NCBI GenBank assembly: GCA_910592205.1
Contig: CAJVPJ010000884.1
Location: 1 to 15,061 of the forward strand
Reading direction: 5' to 3'
DNA: 15,061 nucleotides
Source of the DNA: Paraglomus occultum
Lineage: Eukaryota; Glomeromycota; Glomeromycetes; Paraglomerales; Paraglomeraceae
The notes under the pieces were generated by a model. It saw only the letters and a list, made by a program, of their open reading frames with translations. It ran no database searches and was not told where the DNA came from. Made by a program: the position numbers and the translations under genes. Below are positions 1 to 9,300 of the stretch, in pieces. Within the stretch, counting starts at the first letter, position 1; each line of letters starts with the position of its first letter.

Positions 1-62
1 AAATCCTGGTGATACCAACGATTGCCGCAGAAATCTAGAGAGGAATACGTCATCGCCTATAG

Positions 63-716
63 CAACGTCATCACACTCTACAATCAAATTCTTCTCTTAC
101 TTCTTTAAATCTTTGGCGCAATCAAATTGGAGATATGGGAGCAACAGCTTTAGCAAAGGCTCTAGAATCAAATTCTTCTCTGACTTCTTTGGATCTCACT
201 GGTAATAAAATTGGAGATACAGGAGCAACAGCTTTGGCAGAGGCTCTAGAATTAAATTCTTCTCTGACTTCTTTGAATCTCATTAGTAATGAAATTGGAG
301 CCACAGGAGCAACAGCTTTGGCAAAGGCTCTAGAATCAAATTCCACTCTGACTTCTTTAAATCTTCAGTACAATCAAATTGGCTCCACAGGAGCAACAGC
401 TTTAGCAAAGGCTCTAGAATCAAATTCTTCTCTGACTTCTTTGAATCTTCATGGGAATAAAATTGGTGATACAGGAGCAATAGCTTTAGCAAAGGCTCTA
501 GAATTAAATTTCTCTTTAACTTCTTTAAGTCTTTGGTATAATGAAATTGGTGATACTGGAGCAACAGCTTTGGCAATGGCTATAGAATTAAATTCTTCTC
601 TGTCTTTTTTAAAACTTCAGCACAATCAGATTGGAGATGCAGGAGCAACAGCTTTGGCAAAAGCTCTAGAATCAAATTGTTTTCTGACTTGTTACTTTGA
701 AAACAAGCAAATTTGA
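63..716 (+). pseudogene. RNI-type leucine-rich repeat protein fragment
   Basis: The open frame runs from 63 to the TGA at 714-716; the first ATG is at 135 and would give 193 aa. It consists almost wholly of 28-residue leucine-rich repeats of the ribonuclease-inhibitor type. Each repeat carries a GATALAKAL helix segment, ESNSSLTSLNL, and then N-x-IGDT, so the conserved L-x-x-L-x-L and N-x-I positions are kept in seven consecutive units. Such arrays form curved binding surfaces in fungal NLR-like and other LRR proteins. No signal peptide, membrane segment, NACHT or other domain is visible. The ATG at 135 lies inside a repeat and repeat-like coding continues upstream of it, so it is not a convincing start. 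The final repeat loses register before the stop, and decayed repeat sequence continues after it. I read this as the remnant of a larger LRR gene. A short functional protein, or the last exon of a gene starting left of the window, remains possible. Confidence 0.6.
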
Positions 717-781
717 TATACTAGTACAGGAGCAAAGGCTCTGGAATCAAATTCCTGTTTGACTTCTTTGGTTCTTTCTAT
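63..781 (+). repeat. 84-bp tandem DNA repeats encoding LRR units
   Basis: Units begin at about 135, 219, 303, 387, 471, 555 and 639. A partial unit lies upstream (84-134) and a decayed one downstream (about 720-781). All are in one frame, spaced exactly 84 bp in the central part. Stretches such as 'ggagcaacagctttggcaaa' and 'tcaaattcttctctgacttc' recur nearly unchanged between units. That DNA-level similarity, beyond protein-level constraint, points to recent unit amplification or gene conversion. Confidence 0.9.
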
Positions 782-860
782 TATCATTACTATTACACAC
801 AGAACAAACATGTTAATACTAATAAAGAACTCAATTTCCATTTACAAGGACAAAGACTAA
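717..860 (+). pseudogene. Decayed LRR extension after the stop codon
   Basis: The frame of the upstream LRR array continues past its TGA to a TAA at 858-860. It still encodes a recognisable repeat: GAKALESNSCLTSL at about 732-773. Compared with its neighbours this unit has lost four codons between GA and KAL, and the TGA at 714-716 sits where the repeat normally has GGA (Gly). Beyond about 781 the frame encodes Ile/Thr-rich sequence with no LRR character. This suggests that the LRR gene once extended further and is decaying. Confidence 0.55.
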
Positions 861-3800
861 AACATTATTATTGTACGATATAAATAGTTAACTATAGTAA
901 TAGAATATATTGATTACCAAGTCACTATGAAACGTGTAGGTAACAACTACAATGAGACTTTATTACAATAACAATTCAATATAACGCCTCAGCATTTTTT
1001 TTATAATTGTCGAGTCAACAATCACAGGGAGAGTAATCAACTGTTACTCTCTAAATACAACGACGTTTATTATTGATCTTCGTGTAACAATCTTGAGATT
1101 TACCGGCGTTCTCCTACCAATGCTAACATCCAGTAGACACTTAAAACAGGGCATTACAATACTTACAAATCCGTTTTCGTAGAATATGCGCTTTTGTAAA
1201 TTTGCGAATAAAAACTCGCTGGGATAAGGCAAAAGTCTATCGTGCGGGTAAGTTTTCGGGGTATACGCCGAGGTACTAGAAATTCGATGGCAAAATTCGA
1301 ATATGCAATTAAAACTTGTAGACGTTGAATCAAAGAACTCTTAAATTTTATTAACCAAGTCTACTCTATATTGACTTTATCACTTCTTTTTTATCAATAA
1401 TAATGCCCTGACGGATGAATTTCATAACGCACCTGGGAAGTAATAATATGTACTGTAAATGGGAAACTATCACGTCATTAATTGCGTAATATTTTAAACT
1501 GTTAATTATTTAATTACTACAGTATCATAACAGCCACTTAATAATGGAATACAATATTTTATAATTTTATATGTTTAATAATCGACTTTATCGGGACAGG
1601 TATCACTCGACCAATAGAATTTTCATACTGATTTTTTGACATTTACAGTTTACGAAATAATAAAAAACTTCCATCCTGCAACACATTTTTTCTAAAACAG
1701 CTAAACGCACCCTGTCTGTTGAAAACAGATTCAATGACTAGTTAAAAAATGAAGCTCAATAAACATATTGCTTCATCCTCATCATCGTAGCCATGTGAAC
1801 AAAAGAGCAAAAGTTGCTTTGCAGAGTGCAGTCAAACCTCAAGTATGAGGCATCCACGATTCGGTATGAGACATTCGGTATAGTCAGGTACCTCTATATA
1901 ACGAAGTTAGATCTAAGTTTAAGCAATATAAAGCTTACGTAAATAATATTTTTATTTCAATTACAATCAATTATACATGAATATAATAAACACTTGCACT
2001 AAATCAGGTAACAAATGAATCTATAAAGACAGTAGAATATATACGTATAGCGTTCCAACGTGTAGGCTTTCCTTCTGCAAAATGTCATAAAAATGTTTAC
2101 TAAATTTAGAAATACCACAGGTGGATACGAAATATGATGGTTGACATACGCTTAATACTGTAATATCGGCGACGCGAAATCTCGTCTGCTACAGCCAATA
2201 ACTATTCTACATTTGTATTACATGATAAATTTTGGTATATGTAAAAATCCTGCGGTATAACGAGGTTCGACTGTATTAGAGTCCATTAATATGCTGTTTA
2301 ACGTGTAATATACTAAGAACGGCGCAGATACGTAGTCACCCGCTTATAGTTTGGCTTTTTTAGATTATCTGTGATCTCAGTTGCATGTTAATTTGAAGTG
2401 CAAAAAACCTCAATAGGTGTAACACGTTTAAGAGTCTCAGGATTTTCGAGATGCAGCGATGTTATATAAACTGTGGTAGATCTTCACAAGAAAATAGGGA
2501 CATGTGAAAATGGACATCTCACAGACCAATTCCAGGACATTATGAATACCGTTCACCCAAATCGGTATTGAATCATGCAAACACATCGCCTGAAAGTGCG
2601 TTGGATAAAATGACATTAAGAAACCCACAAATGGAATGACAAAAACGAATACGAAAAAGACGACCTGGAAACCGTTAACATCAATATCATAAACACGGTT
2701 CTCATCAAACTGACGAACCGTACATCGTAACATCGACAGCAGTAAGACTGCAGAAAGATAAGCGAGAACGCGCACTCTAATAAAAAAACACAAAGAACGG
2801 AGTGAGCAGCTGCGGCTGCGGGTATAACGGCTTCTCTGTAAGGGGTACTGTTCCCAGAGCTGCTAAGCCAAGTGAGTATTGTTGTTAGTCAGTTAGTTAA
2901 GCGTTAGCCACACCAGCATCTGACATGATAAAATTCTCACTTTGTCTCTGATAATGATAATCAAAGTAACACACTTATCTCAACCAAGTTTACGTTTTGG
3001 TATCAAATTAATACAGACTTGAAATGCGACCAATTTTGTTGCAGTTTGTCCCATTACACTTACTAAATTTACTTGCAAGTTACTTGGTAATGGTCTGCTT
3101 GTGTGAAGGGAAAAGATTAAACAAAGAGAGGAAGACGGAGAAAAAGCATTGCGATAATTATAGATAAATGTCTACAAGTAAACTTGGTTCGACGTATAAT
3201 ACCTAAATTTATGTTAAACACTAACTGCTGCGTATTACAGCAGGGGGGCTTACTACTCATTCAATTGTTTTTGTAATGCAAAGTTACTGTAATCGAGTAA
3301 AATTGTTATGAATGCATCGACGTACAGTATATTATCTTGCCACTCTTTTTTCGATTGTCCTGTCAATGTCACCAACAATGTGTTACCATTCACCTGCAGC
3401 ATATTTAACCTTTTCTGATTGTGGGTAGTACAACTCTGTCATCGTGCAGAATCAGATAATTTCTTATCATGACGCAGCGCTACGCCATACTTTACTGTAA
3501 AGTTTCGTCATTGTAATTGTACCATATACTTTACTTGTACAGTTTCAGCCAAAAAGATGATGACTAATTCGGCAATGGGGTTGTTCCACTCCCCCAACGT
3601 TAATTCTGAGATAACGTAAAAATATATTAATTTATCTGTCTACAAAGTTGGCTTTCAATTGTTGCCTTAATCTTTGCATGGGTCGTTTTAATAAAATCCT
3701 GTGGTGCCCTGACTTTTGGACAGAGTCTCTGCATAAAAAATCGCGGGTCCGCAGCTTTTTTTGCGTAACTCATCTATCCTGAATTTGAGGATGCATACAA

Positions 3801-4111
3801 GTTCGATTCCGGAAAAAGGGCCTCCGTTTCGAAGATCGTTTGGAATGTCACGGACCTACAAGAATTTTTTTTTGTAACACTATTACTATTGGTTAACATT
3901 AATGCAAAACGCAATATGATCGAAGAATTTTATTAAGATTAAACACGATTAATATTAATATCTGTCTGCGCCACGAGAAGAATTTCTTTGAAATAAAGTA
4001 TTTTTTGGACGCTCGTTCCCCTTTGTAGCAAGAAAAAACACCACCCCCTACGCTCGGGAAAAACTTGCTAGACGAAATAACTTTTATCTGAAAACTAATT
4101 GAGTATCAACC
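861..4111. other. Gene-poor AT-rich intergenic region
   Basis: I find no recognisable protein, tRNA or rRNA in these 3.2 kb. Stops are dense in all frames, apart from the minus-strand ORF at 2437-2793, listed separately. Poly-A and poly-T runs are scattered throughout. A small perfect inverted repeat (ACTTTAC-T-GTAAAGT) lies at 3489-3503. The last few hundred bases before 4112 presumably hold the eIF6 promoter and 5' UTR, but no clear TATA or CCAAT element stands out. Confidence 0.6.
2437..2793 (-). CDS. Hypothetical hydrophobic ORF, possible membrane-protein exon or relic
   Basis: This 118-codon ORF is not one I recognise. The predicted peptide is strongly hydrophobic, with two to three possible membrane segments: around residues 7-20 (VRVLAYLSAVLLLS), around 43-62 (FQVVFFVFVFVIPFVGFL) and a weaker one near the C-terminus. 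Just inside its start the minus strand reads a T-rich tract ending in TTATTAG before GTGCGCGTT, which resembles a 3' splice acceptor at about 2776. The region also looks richer in G+C than its surroundings. A second minus-strand frame is open for about 90 codons across the same area. These points are compatible with an exon of a membrane protein or a decayed gene. An ORF of this length can also arise by chance in 15 kb, and no conserved motif supports it. Confidence 0.2.
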   Translation of the reverse strand: MCFFIRVRVLAYLSAVLLLSMLRCTVRQFDENRVYDIDVNGFQVVFFVFVFVIPFVGFLMSFYPTHFQAMCLHDSIPIWVNGIHNVLELVCEMSIFTCPYFLVKIYHSLYNIAASRKS

Positions 4112-5545
4112 ATGGCTCTTCGTAAGTAGTAAATCCACACATATTCAACTGTTGTGTAGTGGCGGGGACAGTGAAGGGAAGCAACACGCATTCTTAAAAA
4201 TGGCGTATACAAGTATACTGCTGAAACCATATGTGTTGTTACTGTCCCGTTCGTTGGCTACTCCGGTGACAATCCATAATAGTTCTGTATTTACTTGTAT
4301 TAATGACGTCCCTACTTATATACTAATACTAGGTGCACAGTTTGAAAACAGTAACGATATTGGGGTATTCTCTCGTCTAACCAATGCATATTGTCTTGTC
4401 GCTTTCGGGGGTTCTGAAAACTTTTACAGGTATTCCGCGGTTGTGATTGAATTTCAAAGATGATATAAACTGGATGGGTTGTTGATGGGATTGATTGCGT
4501 TCGGAGAGAATATTAGTGCCTTGGTGAATTATTTTAGTTGTAATGTAGTCATCCTCTCGTTCTTATAGATGTTGCTAATTAATTGATACCATCAAATACA
4601 TGTAGCGTTTTTGAAGGTGAATTAGGCGAGGTCATTCCTGTAATCCACACGTCAATAGCTGGAACACGGATTGTAGGACGATTAACAGTGGGTAAGCTTT
4701 GCTTTGATTAAAACACATTGAATGACAGCTATATGACAAACCTTTCCTCTGTACTCAACCGCCTCGCTTTTCGTGCCATCTTTATCAGGCAACCGCAGGG
4801 GACTTTTAGTGCCAGTTACAACTACAGACCAGGAATTACAGCACCTTCGCAACAGCCTTCCCGACTCTGTCAAAATCCAGCGCATAGAAGAGCGACTTTC
4901 CGCTCTCGGCAATGTGATCGCATGTAATGACCACGTCGCGCTTGTTCATCCAGAAATCGATCGAGAAACACAAGAGATCATTCGAGACGTATTGGGCGTT
5001 GAAGTATTTACACAGACTATTGCGGGAAATGTACTCGTGGGGAGTTACTGTGCTATAAGCAATCAAGGAGGATTGGTAAGTGGATGTGTGTGAGAGAAAC
5101 GGGGGATGAGATTTATGTAAGAGAGTAGAAACAGCAAGTATTTGAAGGCATAATTGTTAATATTGTTATTATTACAATTCAATAGGTCCATCCCAGAACG
5201 AGTATTGAAGATCAAGACGAGTTATCTTCGTTACTACAAATCCCATTAGTGGTAATTACTTCATCACAAGTTTTTGCTGGTGGCAATTAGTGCTCGAGCC
5301 TTCTTACCGTTTATTTCTTATGTTCCGCTTATTCATTCTTTTATTTCAATCAACAGGCGGGCACGATCAACAGAGGATCGGATGTAATCGGTGCCGGTCT
5401 AGTTGTAAATGATTGGTGCGCACTGGCAGGGGTTGATACAACTGCAACGGAATTATCGGTAGTGGAAAGAATTTTCAAACTTCAAGATTCTCAGCCATCG
5501 GCTATTGTCACAGAATTGAGGGACTCATTGGTGGATTCTACATAA
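4112..5545 (+). CDS. TIF6: Eukaryotic translation initiation factor 6 (60S anti-association factor)
   Basis: eIF6 binds the pre-60S subunit, is needed for 60S biogenesis and export, and blocks premature 40S joining until released by the SBDS/EFL1 system. Exons, from splice signals and phase: 4112-4121, 4333-4429, 4606-4691, 4789-5075, 5186-5251 and 5357-5545. They give 244 aa, against about 245 in human and yeast. Landmarks: N-terminus [20 protein letters not shown]; the [12 protein letters not shown] block at about 24-36; [77 protein letters not shown] (Ser174-Ser175, the casein kinase 1 position in human eIF6); [11 protein letters not shown]-terminus RDSLVDST. The ATG has a strong context (caaccATGG) and matches the family start. 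The first coding exon is only 10 nt. All donors are GT and all acceptors AG; intron 1 ends in a good branch/acceptor block (tactaatactag). I am certain of the family. Confidence 0.97.
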
Positions 5546-6379
5546 CCGAAAAAATACATAAGCATAGAGATAAACTCTTTTAATTTAGTAAAATTTGCTT
5601 AATATTAAGCATTGGGCGTGCTTAGCATTTAGGAAGGCTAATATGTAATAATCCAACAACACACATGTAAGACAAGCAGCCAAAAAAAATCTTTTCCAAA
5701 ATAAGGCGATTACAAAATAAAAGTATAAATATTAATCAGAAATAACTCCAAGGAAATTGCTCATTACTTTTAGTACCTTGAATGATTAGGTTCAATTCCT
5801 TATCATATGTCAATGGCGGCCCTGTTCTCTAATTCGCCTGCCTTCTATTGGGTCAAAATTATGCCATCTTGGTTATGAATATTGTTAGTTTTAAAGTTTT
5901 CTTGTATGCACTGAAGCATGATTAAAACGCGTATTCAAGATTTCTACATTTGCATTCTACTTCAGGTTTTACGTAAAACACATCCATCATTCCATTACCA
6001 CCACGTCTAATTGTTGGGAGAACACAATCGACATCACATCATTCTTTCTGACGAAATCTTGAACGAAATCTTGGTTTTTCTGTCAATGCAATAACATAAT
6101 TTTATTCGTTAATGGTTTCGTTAATGGTAATTTATTAATTATGAAATCGGCCATTAACAGTTGGGAACGGAGCCGGAAAAGAATTCATTCGGAAAATATA
6201 CATTTTCGGACTTTTGAAACAAAAGTTTCTTTGTAATATCACGAATTGGAATGCTATGTTAAATAAAATTATAGTATGGGTTTTTTTAAAACTTGTGATT
6301 GGTCGATCAATGGCTAATATTTAATATAAAATAAAAATACTTAATAGCCGCAAAGCTGAACTTTCAGAATCAATATCGA
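5546..6379. other. Intergenic region between the eIF6 and TFIP11 genes
   Basis: This stretch holds the eIF6 3' UTR and the presumed TFIP11 promoter. No ORF of note is present. It contains a perfect 14-bp palindrome (GCTTAATATTAAGC, 5597-5610) and two local tandem duplications (near 6051-6073 and 6105-6128). I see no recognisable RNA gene. Confidence 0.6.
5716..5721 (+). promoter_or_regulatory. Candidate polyadenylation signal of the eIF6 gene
   Basis: An AATAAA hexamer lies 171 nt after the eIF6 stop codon, and I saw no closer perfect copy. The distance is long, so a variant hexamer nearer the stop may be used instead. Confidence 0.35.
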
Positions 6380-9300
6380 ATGACTCGTCGCAAAAAAGAC
6401 ATCGATGACGGTTTAGACTCCAGCTCTGAAGAAGAGTACGAATCTTTCGACATAACCGAGGCAGATCTCCTTGCTGAAAGCGAGCTCTTTACAGGCAAGT
6501 TGCAATCTTGCTGGAAAAAAAACCTGCTCAACCAATTCAACTTGCGATTAATATTTAATTGTAGATCCAAACCGCCGACGTAAACGTAAAAAGTTTACGA
6601 AAGAAGAAGCTTACTTGGGGATATTTGCAGAGACAGAAGCCGATGAGAATGAACCAAGACGAAAGACCAGGTATGAGTTTCTATAAACTTGGCGCAGGTG
6701 GGAGTCGAATATTGCTTGCTATGGTTGTTGCTATTTGCCGTGTGCCTATGTTGCTTTTCGTTGTTTGTTAATGCTTATCTTTCTATAATCACTGCATCCA
6801 TAGTGAAGTAAGATTCGTCCAGTCACGCGCAATGTCCCCAACTCGTGAGCAGGTTCAGCAGACTCAAGCTAAAGAAAGAGAGACTGAAAATTCTGAGCAG
6901 TATGGCATTGGATTCAAGTTGTTGCGCAAGCAAGGCTTTGAGCCAGTAAGTTGATCAACATTAGAACTATCTAATCGAATTCTGAATTTACCGCTCAATA
7001 TGTTTACATTCGTTTAATCTCAGGGTAAAGGTCTCGGCAAGTCACGCGCAATGTCCCCAACTCCTCGTGAACAGGTTCAGCAGACTCGAGCTAAAAGAAG
7101 AGAAACTGAAAATTTTGAGCAGTATGGCATTGGATTCAAGCTGTTGAAAGATCAAGGCTTTGAGCCAGTAAGTTGATAAAACATGAGAACTATCTAATTG
7201 AATTCTGAATTTACCGCTCAATACATTTACATTCGTTTAATCTCAGGGTAAAGGTCTCGGCAAGTCAGGAGAGGGCATAGCCGAACCTATTTTAGTGAAG
7301 CCGAGACCTACAAAAATGGGTTTAGCCTATCGCAACTTTCAAGAGAGGACTCAACAGGCAATAGACGATGACAGGACGTGAGTTTATAAATAGAATCATG
7401 TTTATGTAAACAAAATTGTTATGATCATTTTAATCTTGATACGCTCAATTGACATGCATTGATCAGGAAACAAGATGCTGCTAAAGAGACTGAAAAGGCG
7501 GAAGTATCTCGACCACAGAAAAAAAAAGCATGGAAGAAATCGTCAGAAAAAAAAGTTAAAATTGCATACAAGACTGCAGATGAAATTATGAACGAAGCAA
7601 GCGCATTTCCTGCAGTACAGCCTATGAAAATTATAGACATGACAGGACCACAGGTAAATTTTTATCCATATCACAGTGTCTTTATTTCAAAGAGACTTTT
7701 CTTTGCTTACGTTTGCGTTTCCCCCCTCTAGATTAGAGAATTATCTTCAGCTAGCGAAATTAGTTCCCGACCGAAAGAGACTTTCACGCGTCTCCCAGAA
7801 TTGCGGCATAATTTCACGTTGCTTGCAGATAAAGCCACAGCAAATCTAGAACATCTAACGAGAGAATTACGTATACAAGAACAAAGAACAAAGGTCTTGG
7901 AGCAAGAGGTTAAGAGAAAAACCGTGCTTTTAGAAGAAAAAGAAAATGGTAAGGAAAATTAATGTTTTTCGTTGTATGTTTGAATTTGTAATTTTAACTT
8001 TGCTTTTCTTTAATCAATATTCAGTGATGAATGACTTTAGTGGAGTCTTTAAGCTTATCAACGAATGCTACGCCATATTGATGAATAGTAAAGGAACGGT
8101 TACACCATCGCTTCATGTGTTTAGCGAGCCGTTTGAAAAATTGCAAACTGAATATGAAGTTGAATATGAGCAATACGGGTTGGATGCTGTTGTAATTGGT
8201 CTAATAACTCCTATTGTAAGTAATTGTAATGCCCATATTTATTTTCCGTGCTTTTTACGGAAATATCATTCTAACTAATTTTGCTTTATAGTTCAAAAGG
8301 AGTATGGTCGACTGGGATCCGTTAGCAGATCCAGCGCTCAATTTAACCGCTCTTCAACAATGGCTTCCACTATTGAAGATGAACTTGCCAGCTTCTGAAC
8401 GTCTCGCAACCAATAATAATAAATTTTCGAGCCAAGTTGCAATGACACCTTACGAAAGCATGATGTATAATATCTGGCTACCAAAACTTCGCTCAGCGAT
8501 CAAGTACGTGCGATTTGTTTGTACTTTAAGTCTATAATGATTCTTATAATAACTGAACTCTTTGTTTTATCTAGTAATACGTGGAAAGTGAGAGACTTTG
8601 ATCCAGTAATTGCACTTCTCGAAAAATGGAAACCGCCATTGCTACCAAGGTTTATATATGACAATATAGTAGATCAATTGATAATGCCAAAACTTCAAAA
8701 AGAAGTGGATAATTGGAACCCAAAAGAGGATAAGGAAATGATACACCATTGGTTACATCCATGGTTGCCCATTTTTGGAGATCGAATGGAACCATTATAC
8801 GTGATTATTCGACAGAAACTTAGAGTCGCATTACGGACCTGGCATCCAAGAGATCCAAGCGCTTTTGCTATATTATTTCCGTGGAAAAATGTAAGTTTTA
8901 GCAAACATGACTCTTTACAGAGAAAAGAGCAAACAGTGTTTAACATTATTTCTATCAACTAATAATTAGGTATTTCGCGAGAATGATATGCAGTCCTTTC
9001 TTCGGAAATCTATTCTTCCAAAGCTTGCTGACGTGCTGCGTGATGAATTTGAAGTGAATCCACGAGATCAAATTCTTGGTATGTAGTCTACAAATGCCGT
9101 AAATCATGATTTGTACGAGTTGCTAATATAAATTTTATCGTATTAGATTCTTTCAAATGGGTGACGATTTGGCGATTTCTGTTTCCCCCGGACGTCCTTG
9201 GACAAACTTTTGCCACAGAATTTTTCCCCAAGTGGTTAGATGTACTTTATATATGGTTAACGCATTCACCGAATTACGAGGAAATAGATCAATGGTAAGG

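Noticed and set aside
122-576. Antisense ORFs opposite the LRR array (122-346 and 283-576, minus)
   Set aside because: They stay open only because the plus-strand repeat lacks stops in the complement; the peptides are low-complexity repeats with no LRR or other domain pattern.
1044-1232. 62-codon minus-strand ORF
   Set aside because: It is short, has no recognisable motif and lies in stop-rich intergenic DNA, so chance is the simplest explanation.
3795-3815. tRNA B-box-like sequence GTTCGATTCC at 3801-3810
   Set aside because: The flanking bases cannot form a T-stem and no acceptor stem, D-arm or A-box is found at the right distance.
4152-4463. Alternative eIF6 start at 4152
   Set aside because: This frame merely reads intron 1 into exon 2 and intron 2. 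The family N-terminus MALRAQFE is obtained by splicing 4121 to 4333, with a good start context at 4112.
4682-5066. Overlapping ORFs at 4682-4912 (-), 4718-4927 (+) and 4836-5066 (-)
   Set aside because: All are shadows of eIF6 exon 4 in other frames or strands and show no motif.
6821-7262. TFIP11 duplication as an assembly artefact
   Set aside because: The copies differ at about a dozen exon bases, several intron bases and by two small indels. Collapsed or misjoined reads of one locus would be identical, though merged diverged alleles cannot be fully excluded.
8695-8958. 87-codon minus-strand ORF opposite TFIP11 exon 10
   Set aside because: It is antisense to a well-conserved coding exon and has no family features.
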